Shown piece after piece: positions 16,101 to 24,149 of a stretch of DNA of 64,000 nt. The stretch spans positions 310,001 to 374,000 of the forward strand of contig NZ_JAHLPP010000001.1 in NCBI RefSeq assembly GCF_018917965.1. The letters are read 5' to 3'. A program made the position numbers and the translations under genes. The DNA is from Pseudoflavonifractor sp. MSJ-37. GTDB taxonomy: Bacteria > Bacillota > Clostridia > Oscillospirales > Oscillospiraceae. How positions within the stretch are numbered: position 1 is the stretch's first letter; each line of letters begins with the position of its first letter. The notes below the pieces were generated by a model. That model worked only from the letters and a program-made list of their open reading frames with translations, ran no database searches and was not told the origin of the DNA.

Positions 16101-16856
16101 TCACATGAGGGCGACCACCTGATACATGAGGAAGAAGTGGCAGATGGAGCCCAGCAGGATGAACACGTGGAAGATCTCGTGACAGCCGAAGCGGGGGGCG
16201 TCCCGCAGAGGCCATTTGACGGCGTACAGCACGCCGCCCACCGAGTAGAGAATGCCGCCCAGCAGGAGCCAGGAGAACCCGGCGGCGGGGAGGATCCGCA
16301 CCAGAGGCACCAGCGCGATCAGAGCCATCCACCCCATGAAGAGGCAGAGGCCGGCCGTGACCCAGCGGGGGGCGTCGATCCAGAACAGCGCCAGGAAGAG
16401 CCCGGCGATGGCCAGGACCCAGATCGCCCCGAACAGCCCCCAGCCCCAGCCGCCGCAGGAGCGGAGCGCGATCAGGCAGATGGGGGTGTAGGACCCGGCG
16501 ATCAGCAGGTAGATGGAGGCATGGTCATACTTCCGCAGGGCCACCCGGCCCTTCACGGAGGTATCGACGCAGTGGTAGAGCGTGCTGGCGGTGTAGAGTC
16601 CAATCATGGACAGGCCGTAGATCAGGAAGGACACCGTATGCCACAGGTCCACCCTCAGCGCGTGACAGCGGACCAGCAGGAGCACCGTGCCGATGACGCC
16701 CAGCACCGCGCCGATGCCGTGAGTGATGGCGGACCAGGGGCGGAGGCCGTCGTAGGGGTCCCGGCCTTTCTCGGTGGCCAACTTCCGGCGGGCGGGCTTT
16801 TGAGGCCGATAGTAGAGCTTGGAGGAGTCCCCAGGCAGGATGTGTTCTTGTGCCAT
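16101..16856 (-). CDS. Hemolysin III / TrhA-like membrane protein (PAQR superfamily)
   Basis: A 251-residue protein with seven predicted transmembrane helices after a ~45-residue cytoplasmic N-terminus. The PAQR zinc-site motifs are present: ITHGIGAVLG (first His), STLYHC (Ser/His region), YDHASIYLLIAGSYTP, and GCHEIFHVFILLGSICHF with the last two histidines. In bacteria this family (YqfA/TrhA) affects membrane-energetics homeostasis; the hemolysin name is historical. Start ATG 16856 has AGGTG 7 bases upstream. It is single-gene, with its own promoter. Confidence 0.88.
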   Translation of the reverse strand: MAQEHILPGDSSKLYYRPQKPARRKLATEKGRDPYDGLRPWSAITHGIGAVLGVIGTVLLLVRCHALRVDLWHTVSFLIYGLSMIGLYTASTLYHCVDTSVKGRVALRKYDHASIYLLIAGSYTPICLIALRSCGGWGWGLFGAIWVLAIAGLFLALFWIDAPRWVTAGLCLFMGWMALIALVPLVRILPAAGFSWLLLGGILYSVGGVLYAVKWPLRDAPRFGCHEIFHVFILLGSICHFFLMYQVVALM

Positions 16857-16913
16857 GAAAGTCACCTGACCTTTTCAGAGACATTGGGACAGGGACCATC
16901 CCTGTCTGGGTCC

Positions 16914-16943
16914 AGTATAGCACATACACCGTGAAATAGTCAA
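16914..16943 (-). promoter_or_regulatory. Sigma-A promoter of the hemolysin-III gene
   Basis: On the minus strand TTGACT (16943-16938) and TATACT (16919-16914) with an 18-base spacer, 58 bases upstream of the start codon. Confidence 0.65.
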
Positions 16944-17053
16944 CAGAGACACATGAACTAATTATGAATATCATATTACAAAAATTGGAGTTCTGATGGA
17001 GCGAAGTCCAGCGTAGAGTGGAGCAGAACAGCCAGGCGCGGGGAGGCGGTCGG

Positions 17054-17578
17054 ATGGAGGAGATGGTGCGGTGCGGCGGCGGCGTCCGGGCGGAGTCGCC
17101 CTGGCCGGAGATCCGGGTCCAAAGGCGGGATCTGCGGTATGCCCGGGCGATCCTGAGCAACGTGGGTGGGATGGGCTCGGAGATGTCGGCTGTGGGCCTC
17201 TATCTCTACGACGGGCTAGTCCTGTCCGGCCGGGAGGAGCTGGGACAGCTCTTCCACGAGACGGCCCAAACGGAGATGCGCCATCTGGAGGTGTTCAGCC
17301 GTCTGGCCCTCCTGCTGGGAGAGGAGCCCCGGCTGTGGAGCATCCAGCGGGGGCGGCGGCTCTGGTGGACGCCGGAATATCTCCAGTATGACCGGATGAT
17401 CGGCCCGCTATTACAGAACGCCATCCGGAGCGAGCAGGCCGCCATCCAGAAATATGAGAGCCAGGCCCGCTGGATCGGAGATGAGTACGTCCGGGCGGTC
17501 CTGCGCCGGGTCATCGAGGACGAGACCTGTCATCTGGAGCAGTTCCAGCGGCTGTGGCGGATGCATACGGGGCGGTAG
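17054..17578 (+). CDS. Ferritin-like diiron/dimanganese domain protein
   Basis: A 174-residue four-helix protein. Metal ligands of a ferritin-like site can be picked out: Glu in GSEMSAVGLYLYDGL, E..E..H in ETAQTEMRHLEVF, Glu in RSEQAAIQKYE, and E..D..H/E in VIEDETCHLEQF. This matches rubrerythrin, bacterioferritin and manganese-catalase relatives, which deal with peroxide or store iron in anaerobes. No rubredoxin-type Cys pair is present, so it is not a classical rubrerythrin. A spore-associated ferritin-like protein is an alternative. Start ATG 17054 follows GGGGAGG by 8 bases. It stands alone and ends at a terminator. Confidence 0.75.
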   Translation: MEEMVRCGGGVRAESPWPEIRVQRRDLRYARAILSNVGGMGSEMSAVGLYLYDGLVLSGREELGQLFHETAQTEMRHLEVFSRLALLLGEEPRLWSIQRGRRLWWTPEYLQYDRMIGPLLQNAIRSEQAAIQKYESQARWIGDEYVRAVLRRVIEDETCHLEQFQRLWRMHTGR

Positions 17579-17601
17579 AACGAGTTCGTTTCAAAACGAG
17601 G

Positions 17602-17645
17602 ATGGACGGTCCCCGCGGCCATCGAAGGCCGAAGGGACCGTCCAT
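17602..17645. terminator. Terminator between ferritin-like and SLH genes
   Basis: A 12-bp perfect stem (17602-17613 with 17634-17645). The minus-strand side is followed by CCTCGTTTTG. It sits between converging genes. Confidence 0.65.
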
Positions 17646-17666
17646 TTCAGATCAGTGCGGCACCGT

Positions 17667-18281
17667 TTACTCATAGACTGCCATATGGGCGTTCAGGGCA
17701 TTGCAGATCATCTGGGCGGCATCGTCTCGGGTCAGGGGGGCGGAGGTGTCCAGTCCCTGGAGACCGTCGTAGAGGCCGACCCGGCTGGCCAGCTTGTCGG
17801 CGGCGGCCCGCCAGCCGGTGCCGCCGATGCCCTCGTACTGGGGGTCATAGCCCAGTGCCACCAGGAGCATCTTGGCGGCCTCGGAGCCAGTCACGTTGGC
17901 GGCCGGGGCGAAGGTGCCGTCGCCCCGGCCGGTGATGATGCCCTGCCGGACGCAGTAGGCGATGTACTTCTCGGCCCAATGGCCCTGAGTGTCGGTGAGA
18001 TCGGTCTTGAGGTCATCCAGATCCGATATCCGGCTGCCGTTCATGGTGACGCAGATCAGGCGGGCGAAGGAGGCCCGGTCGATCTTCTGCTTGGGGGCAT
18101 AGCGGCCGTCGGAGAGGCCGGCGATGATGCCGAGCTCGCTGACCATGGAGACGGCCTCCTTGTGGACGATCTCGTCTTTGTCCGGGAACGTGTCATAGCT
18201 GGCGGCCCGGGCCGCCAGAGCCGCGCCCAGGACCAGGGCAGACGCCAGACCGGCGCTGAGGACCATTCGGAAACGCTTCAT
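17667..18281 (-). CDS. S-layer homology (SLH) domain surface protein
   Basis: A 204-residue exported protein: signal peptide (about residues 1-27, LVLGAALAARA), then three SLH-type repeats, with recognisable segments HKEAVSMVSELGIIAGLSDG, QGHWAEKYIAYCVRQGIITG and TSAPLTRDDAAQMICNAL. SLH triplets bind secondary cell-wall polymers and hold proteins on the surface. There is no further catalytic domain, so it is either a structural wall protein or an anchor. ATG 18281 has GGAGGG 6 bases upstream. It lies 52 bases downstream of the cobalamin operon on the same strand without a clear terminator between. Confidence 0.85.
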   Translation of the reverse strand: MKRFRMVLSAGLASALVLGAALAARAASYDTFPDKDEIVHKEAVSMVSELGIIAGLSDGRYAPKQKIDRASFARLICVTMNGSRISDLDDLKTDLTDTQGHWAEKYIAYCVRQGIITGRGDGTFAPAANVTGSEAAKMLLVALGYDPQYEGIGGTGWRAAADKLASRVGLYDGLQGLDTSAPLTRDDAAQMICNALNAHMAVYE

Positions 18282-18333
18282 CAAGATCCCTCCTCATTCA
18301 TCTGGAGCGTGGAGAACGGTTGGCGGTGTGGAG

Positions 18334-18912
18334 TCAAAACTCCTCCAGGACCCGCAGGCGGCCATGCTCTTCCACACAGAGGTAGCCGCCGCCATTTGAG
18401 ACATGATACTCGAAGTAGGACCGCTCCGGTTCGGCGAAGCCGGACAGGACCGCCATGATCGTGCCGCCGTGGACCACCAGCGCGGTGCGGCCGGAGGCCC
18501 CGTCGGTCAACAGAGGGGCAAAGGCCGCCCGGCACCGGGCCATGAAGGCCTCTGGATGCTCCCCTTCCGGGATCGGTCCGGCGCAGCTGCCCTCTACCCA
18601 GGTCCGATAGCGAGGGTCGTGTTCCAGGTCGTGGAAGTTCCGGCCCTCGAAGGCGCCGAAATCACACTCCCGGAAGTCCTCCACCGGCACCGGATCCAAG
18701 GCGGGGAAGCAGAGGGCCGCCGTCTCCCGGCAGCGGAGCATGGGGCTGACGAAGAGGCGGTCTGCCCAGAAGAGCTCCGGCCGCTGGTCGATGCTCCGCC
18801 GCAGGTCCATGATGCCCTCGGCGCAAAGGGGCTCGTCGGTGCGGCCCCCCACATAATTGGAGATCAGATTGCCAGCGGTCTTGCCGTGGCGGAGGAACAA
18901 AAATTCTCTCAT
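18334..18912 (-). CDS. Histidine phosphatase family protein, probable alpha-ribazole phosphatase
   Basis: A 192-residue phosphoglycerate-mutase-like phosphatase. The catalytic motif LRHGKTAGN is at about residue 7, with the second histidine in VVHGGTIMAV and the acidic ECDFGAFEGR region conserved. As the last gene of a cobU-cobS cluster it is a good candidate for CobC, which removes the 5' phosphate of alpha-ribazole phosphate or of adenosylcobalamin phosphate. The second phosphatase at the head of the operon (20546-21235) competes for that role. ATG 18912 comes one base after the previous stop (TGATATG). Confidence 0.75.
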   Translation of the reverse strand: MREFLFLRHGKTAGNLISNYVGGRTDEPLCAEGIMDLRRSIDQRPELFWADRLFVSPMLRCRETAALCFPALDPVPVEDFRECDFGAFEGRNFHDLEHDPRYRTWVEGSCAGPIPEGEHPEAFMARCRAAFAPLLTDGASGRTALVVHGGTIMAVLSGFAEPERSYFEYHVSNGGGYLCVEEHGRLRVLEEF

Positions 18913-18913
18913 A

Positions 18914-19276
18914 TCACTTCAACCTCAGTCCAAGTCCGCAGGAGATCCGCTCCACCCGTTCTGAGGCCGCCGCCAGACGGCAGAGGGCCCGTCCGGTCTC
19001 CTCCCGCCAGCGGCGCTCGAAGGGGTCCAGGGGGACCACGCCGAGACCGATCTCGTCGCTGACCACCACCGCGCCGGGGTTCCCGGCCAGAAAGCGGTCG
19101 ATATACGCGGTCAGGTCGCCGCCCTGCTCCAATACGGTCCGGCAGATCCGATGGAACCGGTCTACTGCTGGGGCGGAGAGGGCCTCCTCCGGTCCACATG
19201 GGACGGGGGAAAGGCCGGTCTGGGCGGTCACATAAGCGGCCTTGCCCTGATGGGCGCCGCCGATATACAGCTTCAT
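18914..19276 (-). CDS. Short CobU-like protein (second CobU paralogue)
   Basis: A 120-residue protein. The C-terminal half matches adenosylcobinamide kinase/guanylyltransferase CobU (VVVSDEIGLGVVPLDPFERR, ending ISCGLGLRLK). The N-terminus keeps a weak P-loop (GGAHQGKAAY), but the middle of the enzyme, including the HRxxR and ECLT-like segments, is missing; normal length is ~180. It may be a degenerate copy or a specialised partner of the full CobU at 20013-20549. Its ATG overlaps the cobS stop as ATGA. Confidence 0.7.
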   Translation of the reverse strand: MKLYIGGAHQGKAAYVTAQTGLSPVPCGPEEALSAPAVDRFHRICRTVLEQGGDLTAYIDRFLAGNPGAVVVSDEIGLGVVPLDPFERRWREETGRALCRLAAASERVERISCGLGLRLK

Positions 19277-20031
19277 ACATACCTCCAGGTCAGGGCCGCC
19301 GCCAGGGCGATGGCCAGCTCACAGAGTTGGAGGGACCACCCGGCCAGGTCCCCGGTGATGCCGCCGAACTGGCGATAGGACACATGGCGGTACCAGCCCC
19401 AGCACAGGGCCGCCGCCAGCAGGGCCGCGCCTCCGGACACGGGGGAGAGCCACAGCATCCCCGCCGCCGCCAGCAGAGCGAAGAGGACCATGGTCCCCGT
19501 GACCACCGCCCGATGGGAGGCGTCGGCGAAGGCCTGGAGCATCCCGGAGGGGCGGGCCCCCTTCCAGTTGGCCAGGGCCAGACCGCTCAGGGCCCGGGAG
19601 AGGACGAAGCCCAGCCCCGTCACTCCAAGGCTCCGCAGAGAGGAGAGCTGACTGGCCGCCCCCAGATAGAGGACCAGCCATGCCCCGCAGGACACGATCG
19701 CGAAAGCGCCAGCGTGAGGGTCCTTCAGGATCTCCAGCTTCCGCTCCCGGCTCTGGTGAGAGGAGAGCGCGTCCACTGTGTCGCAGAAGCCGTCCATATG
19801 GATCCCACCGGTGATGAGCAGAGGGAGGACGGTCAGTCCCGCGCCCCGCAGGAGAGGGGAGAGCTCCAGCAGGCCGCACAGCCAGCCCCAGGCCAGACTG
19901 ATCAGTCCCACCGCCCCGCCGATCAGCGGGAAGAAGCAGATGGCATAGCGCATATTCTCCCGGCTCCACTCCACCTGGGGCATGGGCAGGCGGGAATAGG
20001 TGGAGAACGCGATCACGAGGGCATGGAACAT
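19273..20031 (-). CDS. cobS: Adenosylcobinamide-GDP ribazoletransferase (cobalamin synthase)
   Basis: A 252-residue inner-membrane enzyme that joins alpha-ribazole (or its phosphate) to adenosylcobinamide-GDP, the last bond of cobalamin assembly. Diagnostic features are several transmembrane helices, the acidic GGIHMDGFCDTVDAL motif near residue 75, KDPHAGAFAI, and SRALSGLALA. Start ATG 20031 has AGGAG 8 bases upstream and lies inside the end of cobU (19-base overlap); its end overlaps the short CobU-like gene. Confidence 0.95.
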   Translation of the reverse strand: MFHALVIAFSTYSRLPMPQVEWSRENMRYAICFFPLIGGAVGLISLAWGWLCGLLELSPLLRGAGLTVLPLLITGGIHMDGFCDTVDALSSHQSRERKLEILKDPHAGAFAIVSCGAWLVLYLGAASQLSSLRSLGVTGLGFVLSRALSGLALANWKGARPSGMLQAFADASHRAVVTGTMVLFALLAAAGMLWLSPVSGGAALLAAALCWGWYRHVSYRQFGGITGDLAGWSLQLCELAIALAAALTWRYV

Positions 20032-20549
20032 GGGACATCTCCTTTCAGGACCAGCGGCAGGCCGCAGACCACCTCCACCGCCAGATCGGCCCGCCGGGCC
20101 AGACGGACGTTCAGCCCCCCCAGCAGGGCCAGATAGGCCTCCATCTCAGGGCCGTACCCGATGCCGTCGGAGAAGATCTCGTTGCTGACCACCACCACGT
20201 TGGTACAGCGGTCCAGCAGACCGGAGAGCTGGTCCCAGAGTGCATGGGCGCAGTCAGCAGGGGGATCGGCGGCGAACATCAGATCTGCCGCCAGATTGGA
20301 CAGGTCCTCCAGCAGGACCGAGGCCCCCTCCGGGATGGAGAGGCCGGTCAGGCCGTCGGCGCACTCCAGTGTCCGGAAGCCCTTCCCGGAGCGCATCCGC
20401 CGGTGGCGGGCGATCCTGGCCTGAGCCTCCGGCCCCTGAGCGGGCATGGCGGCCAGATAGTATTTGGGGCCGGGACAGAGGGCGCGGAGCAGGTCCTCCG
20501 CCCAGGCGGATTTCCCGCTGCCGCTCCCGCCGGTGACCAGAGCCGTCAT
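20013..20549 (-). CDS. cobU: Adenosylcobinamide kinase / adenosylcobinamide-phosphate guanylyltransferase
   Basis: A 178-residue bifunctional enzyme that phosphorylates adenosylcobinamide and attaches GMP. The Walker A motif GGSGSGKSAWAE is at residue 7, followed by the RIARHRRMR guanylylation region, VLLEDLSNLAADLMF and VVVSNEIFSDGIGY. The last motif differs from the usual SNEVGxGIVP, whereas the short paralogue downstream has the canonical version. ATG 20549 overlaps the upstream phosphatase stop (ATGA). Confidence 0.88.
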   Translation of the reverse strand: MTALVTGGSGSGKSAWAEDLLRALCPGPKYYLAAMPAQGPEAQARIARHRRMRSGKGFRTLECADGLTGLSIPEGASVLLEDLSNLAADLMFAADPPADCAHALWDQLSGLLDRCTNVVVVSNEIFSDGIGYGPEMEAYLALLGGLNVRLARRADLAVEVVCGLPLVLKGDVPCSMPS

Positions 20550-21235
20550 GGCTGGCCATCCTCCAGATAGTGGACGTCGTTCAGCTCCAGCGCCCGGAAG
20601 CCCCCATCCTCATAGGCGAAGCGGCAGACGCTGGCGTTGCGGAGATAGCCCGCCTGGTCCATCCGCTCCGGGACCAGCAGATGGACCAGCGTCTTGATGG
20701 ACAGGGCGTGGGAGACGATGAGTCCAGCTCCGCCGCCCTGGACGGCCACGGCCTCCGCGGCGGTGCGGAGCCCGTCCAGGAGCCGGGCGGAGAGCTCGGA
20801 GAAGGACTGGCTCATGCCGGTGGAGTCGTGGTCCTTGTGGACGCAGTCCACCGCCTCCGGGAGCCGGTGGTTCAGATTTTCCAGAGGGATCGGCTGGCCG
20901 TCATAGCCCCGGAGGGAGGTGAGGAACTCCAGATTAGGCCGTCCCTCCAGGTCCCCGAGGCACCATTCCCGAAAACGCTTGTCGGCGGTACAGGGCAGGC
21001 CGCCCTGACCCATGTGCGCCAGCAGGATGCGGGCGGTCTCCCGGGCCCGGCCGCTGTCGCTGGACCAGGCGGCGGTGAACCGGACGCCCTCCCGGCGGAG
21101 GCCCTCGCCCAGCCGGGCGGCGGCCTCTTCTCCGGCGGGAGTCAGGGGAGAGTCGGCCCAGCCCTGAGAGCGGTCCAGGAGATTGAGCATGGTCTGCCCG
21201 TGGCGGACCAGATAGAGGATAACGGTCTGCTGCAA
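20546..21235 (-). CDS. Histidine phosphatase family protein (head of cobalamin operon)
   Basis: A 229-residue phosphoglycerate-mutase-like protein with LVRHGQTMLN, DRSQGWADSPLTPAGEE, the SDSGRARETA substrate region and the second histidine in IVSHALSIKTLV, so all catalytic residues are present. I start it at TTG 21235, six bases after AAGGTG; no ATG is available in the right place, and GTG 21244 is an alternative. It resembles generic firmicute phosphatases more than CobC, but it is translationally coupled to cobU. It begins the five-gene cobalamin operon. Confidence 0.75.
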   Translation of the reverse strand: MQQTVILYLVRHGQTMLNLLDRSQGWADSPLTPAGEEAAARLGEGLRREGVRFTAAWSSDSGRARETARILLAHMGQGGLPCTADKRFREWCLGDLEGRPNLEFLTSLRGYDGQPIPLENLNHRLPEAVDCVHKDHDSTGMSQSFSELSARLLDGLRTAAEAVAVQGGGAGLIVSHALSIKTLVHLLVPERMDQAGYLRNASVCRFAYEDGGFRALELNDVHYLEDGQP

Positions 21236-21321
21236 ATCAGTCACCTTCTGTGTCAGTCGAATGTACTCCTTGATTCTACCATATCGGACGGGCAAGCGCC
21301 ACCGTCTCTTGCGGGGAAGCG

Positions 21322-21357
21322 AAAAAAAGCGGCATCCGGTCGAATGACGGATGCCGC
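21322..21357 (-). terminator. Terminator after the metal-efflux operon
   Basis: A 10-bp perfect GC-rich stem (21348-21357 with 21329-21338) on the minus strand followed by seven T residues, 11 bases after the ATPase stop. Confidence 0.9.
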
Positions 21358-21368
21358 TCTGCGGGGGA

Positions 21369-23222
21369 TCACGCGTCCTTATCAGAGTGGAGGGCACGCA
21401 TGGAGTTGAGGATGGCGAGCACCGCGACGCCCACGTCGGCGAACACGGCCTCCCACATATTGGCATGGCCCAGCGCGCCCAGGATCAGCACCAGGAACTT
21501 CACTGCCAGAGCGAATATGATGTTCTGCCGGACGATGGAGAGAGTCTTGCGGGCGATGCGCACCGCCGCGGCGATCTTAGAGGGCTTGTCGTCCATGAGG
21601 ACCACATCGGCGGCCTCGATGGCGGCGTCGGAGCCCAGCGCTCCCATGGCGATGCCGATGTCGGCCCGGGAGAGGACGGGGGCGTCGTTGATGCCGTCGC
21701 CCACGAAGGCCAACGCACCCTTGGAGGAACGCTCCTTCAGGAGCCGCTCCACCTGGTCCACCTTATCAGAGGGGAGAAGCTGGGCGTGGACCTCGTCCAG
21801 ACCCAACTGGGCGGCCACATCCTCAGCCACGGCCTGCGCATCGCCGGTGAGCATGACGGCGCGGCGGACGCCGATGGACTTCAGGGCGGCGATGGCCGGA
21901 GCGGCATCGGGCTTGATCTCGTCGGAGATCACCAGATGGCCGGCGTAGATGCCGTCCACCGCCACATGGACGGTGGTGCCGACCTTATGGCAGGGATGCC
22001 AGGACACGCCGATCTCGTCCATGAGCTTGCCGTTGCCGGCGCAGACGAGGCGGCCGTCCACCCTGGCCCGGACGCCTCGGCCGGAGAGCTCCTCCACATC
22101 GGTGACACGACTGGCGTCGATGTCCTTGCCGTAGGCGTCCTTGATCGAGCGGGAGATCGGGTGGTCGGACCAGCACTCGGCCAGCGCCGCCAGCTCCAGC
22201 AGATCGGCCTCACTGTACTGGTCCGGATGGATGGCGGTGACGTTGAACACGCCTCGGGTGAGAGTGCCGGTCTTGTCGAAGACCACGATCTCAGTTCGGG
22301 CCAGGACCTCCATATAATTGCCGCCCTTCACCAGCACGCCGGCCTTGGACGCGCCGCCGATGCCGCCGAAGAAGGCCAGGGGCACCGAGATCACCAGGGC
22401 GCAGGGGCAGGAGATGACCAGGAAGGAGCAGGCGCGGCCCACCCAGTCGGCCCACGCGCCATGGAGGAAGAGGGGCGGGATCAGCGCCAGGGCCGCGGCG
22501 GCGATCACCACCACGGGAGTGTAGTACCGGGCGAACTTGGTGACGAAGGCCTCCGCCTTGGCCTTACGGCTGGAGGCGTTCTCCACCAGCTCCAGGATCC
22601 GGGAGACAGTGGACTCCTCGAATGCCTTGGTGACTTGGACCCGAAGCAGACCGGTCAGGTTCACACAGCCGCTGATCACGTCGGTGCCGGGAGAGACCTC
22701 CCGGGGCAGAGACTCGCCGGTGAGGGCGGCGGTGTTCAGGGTGGAGGACCCCTCCAGGATCACGCCGTCCAGAGGGACTCGCTCGCCGGGTTTGACCACG
22801 ATCACATCGCCGACGGCCACATCCTCCGGGTCCACCTCATCCGATCCACCGTCCTTCTCGAGGTTGGCGTAGTCCGGCCGGATGTCCATGAGAGAGGCGA
22901 TGGACTGCCGGGACTTGCCCACGGCGCAGGACTGGAAGAGTTCGCCCACCTGATAGAAGAGCATGACGAACACGGATTCAGGGTACTCACCGGTGGCCAG
23001 CGCACCGATCGTGGCCAGAGCCATGAGGAAGTTCTCATCGAACACCTGACCATGGGCGATGTTGCGCACCGCCTTCCACAGCACGTCCCAGCCGATGACG
23101 GCGTAGGGGACCAGGAAAAGGAGCAGACGGACCGGCCCCTGGGCTGGCATCAGGGCGGCCAGGATCAGCAGAGCGGCCGCCGTCAGGATGCGGTAAAGCG
23201 TCTTTTTTTGCTTTTTCGTCAT
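21369..23222 (-). CDS. Heavy-metal P1B-type ATPase (Zn/Cd/Pb exporter)
   Basis: A 617-residue ion pump. The motifs fall in the expected order: TGES (168-171, actuator), CPC in the sixth membrane helix (272-274), DKTGTLT with the phosphorylated Asp316, SDHPIS for the nucleotide-binding domain and GDGINDAPVL at the hinge. CPC plus the CadC-type repressor upstream points to Zn2+/Cd2+/Pb2+ export (ZntA/CadA class). The usual N-terminal HMA domain is not fused here but encoded by the preceding small gene. Third gene of the operon, ending at a terminator. Confidence 0.93.
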   Translation of the reverse strand: MTKKQKKTLYRILTAAALLILAALMPAQGPVRLLLFLVPYAVIGWDVLWKAVRNIAHGQVFDENFLMALATIGALATGEYPESVFVMLFYQVGELFQSCAVGKSRQSIASLMDIRPDYANLEKDGGSDEVDPEDVAVGDVIVVKPGERVPLDGVILEGSSTLNTAALTGESLPREVSPGTDVISGCVNLTGLLRVQVTKAFEESTVSRILELVENASSRKAKAEAFVTKFARYYTPVVVIAAAALALIPPLFLHGAWADWVGRACSFLVISCPCALVISVPLAFFGGIGGASKAGVLVKGGNYMEVLARTEIVVFDKTGTLTRGVFNVTAIHPDQYSEADLLELAALAECWSDHPISRSIKDAYGKDIDASRVTDVEELSGRGVRARVDGRLVCAGNGKLMDEIGVSWHPCHKVGTTVHVAVDGIYAGHLVISDEIKPDAAPAIAALKSIGVRRAVMLTGDAQAVAEDVAAQLGLDEVHAQLLPSDKVDQVERLLKERSSKGALAFVGDGINDAPVLSRADIGIAMGALGSDAAIEAADVVLMDDKPSKIAAAVRIARKTLSIVRQNIIFALAVKFLVLILGALGHANMWEAVFADVGVAVLAILNSMRALHSDKDA

Positions 23223-23284
23223 GAGACAGACCTCCTGTCGGGAAAGATGTTCCCGTCTTTGCGGGCCGGGGGAAGGAACGCGGA

Positions 23285-23503
23285 TCAGATGTCGATCTTA
23301 CAGTCGGGCTCTACCCGCTTGCAGATCTTGACCGCCTCCTGGAGGATGGCGTCGAATCGGGCGTCATCGGCGTCCAGGGTGAGTTTCTGGGAGAGGAAGC
23401 TGACACGGGCGTCGTTCACGCCGTCGATGCGCTTGATGGCCTCCTCCATCTTTGCGGCGCAGTTGGCACAGTCCAGGTCGATGAGCTTGAAATGCTTTTT
23501 CAT
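23285..23503 (-). CDS. HMA-domain heavy-metal-binding protein
   Basis: A 72-residue ferredoxin-like HMA domain. The metal-binding CxxC is in LDCANCAAKMEEAIKR at residues 10-13. Such domains deliver or sense soft metals; it corresponds to the N-terminal domain of CadA/ZntA made as a separate chaperone. ATG 23503 follows GGAGGAG by 9 bases. It lies between the repressor and ATPase genes and is presumably induced with them. Confidence 0.9.
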   Translation of the reverse strand: MKKHFKLIDLDCANCAAKMEEAIKRIDGVNDARVSFLSQKLTLDADDARFDAILQEAVKICKRVEPDCKIDI

Positions 23504-23561
23504 AGTGAGACGCTCCTCCATAACATATCGTCGTGATCGTGTGGGACAGGGAGACAGACCA

Positions 23562-23933
23562 TCATTCGGCCACGTGTTCCATGCCCTGGTCCAGAATGGT
23601 ACGTACATGCCCGTCGGAGAGGGAGTAGAACACAGTCTTGCCCTCACGGCGGTACTTGACCAGCTTGCTCTGCTTGAGAGCCCGGAGCTGGTGCGAGATG
23701 GCGGATTGGGTCATGCCAAGCAGATCGGCGATGTCGCACACGCACATCTCTGATTCGAAGAGCACGTAGAGGATCTTGATGCGGGTGGAGTCGCCGAAGA
23801 TCTTGAAGAGCTCGGCCAGGTCATAGAGGATGTCCTCGTCTGGCATGGTCTCGTTCACCTTGCTCACGATATCCTCGTGGACGGTGGAACATTCGCAAAC
23901 TTCAGCACGGCCGCGGTCATGGTCGGCTGCCAT
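23562..23933 (-). CDS. ArsR/SmtB-family metal-responsive repressor (CadC-like)
   Basis: A 123-residue winged-helix repressor. Metal-site candidates are the N-terminal cysteine pair (VCECSTVHE, residues about 11-19) and CVCD in the ELCVCD-type motif SEMCVCDIADLL (about residue 57), together the alpha3N site of CadC, which binds Cd/Pb/Zn. Recognition helix: MTQSAISHQLRALKQSKLV. Start ATG 23933 has AAAGGAGG 7 bases upstream. First gene of the efflux operon; a dyad 30 bases upstream overlaps the transcription start, so it should repress itself until metal binds. Confidence 0.92.
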   Translation of the reverse strand: MAADHDRGRAEVCECSTVHEDIVSKVNETMPDEDILYDLAELFKIFGDSTRIKILYVLFESEMCVCDIADLLGMTQSAISHQLRALKQSKLVKYRREGKTVFYSLSDGHVRTILDQGMEHVAE

Positions 23934-23962
23934 AGGCGGTCCTCCTTTCTGAAAGATCGAAC

Positions 23963-23982
23963 ATATGAGCAATTGTTCATTT
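23963..23982. promoter_or_regulatory. CadC/SmtB-type operator
   Basis: An imperfect 20-bp palindrome (ATATGAGCAATTGTTCATTT), of the 12-2-12 class bound by ArsR/SmtB repressors. It lies just downstream of the -10 box of the metal-efflux promoter. Confidence 0.8.
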
Positions 23983-23985
23983 GTT

Positions 23986-24013
23986 ATTATATGCGGACGT
24001 ACAGGGATGTCAA
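23986..24013 (-). promoter_or_regulatory. Sigma-A promoter of the metal-efflux operon
   Basis: On the minus strand TTGACA (24013-24008) and TATAAT (23991-23986), both perfect, spaced by 16 bases. Confidence 0.88.
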
Positions 24014-24082
24014 GAGAAAAATGCAAAAAAGCTGGGTGAGGTGGACACCGTAAAAAAGAATGGGGAAAATCGAAAAAAGAGG

Positions 24083-24111
24083 TTGACAGATGATGCTGGC
24101 GGTGATAATAT
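24083..24111 (+). promoter_or_regulatory. Sigma-A promoter of tRNA-Leu
   Basis: TTGACA (24083-24088) and TAATAT (24106-24111), 17-base spacer, preceded by AAAAAAGAGG, the same upstream stretch as in the tRNA-Ala promoter. Confidence 0.85.
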
Positions 24112-24149
24112 ATATCTTGCGCTGAGCGGTGCGCGGCGCTGAATGAAAT

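Noticed and set aside
16986-17023. TGGAG repeats upstream of the ferritin-like gene, with a 14-base match to the MraZ site region
   Set aside because: The spacings are 11 and 22 bases, not the regular 10 of the MraZ operator, and the site is not near a matching promoter; probably chance.
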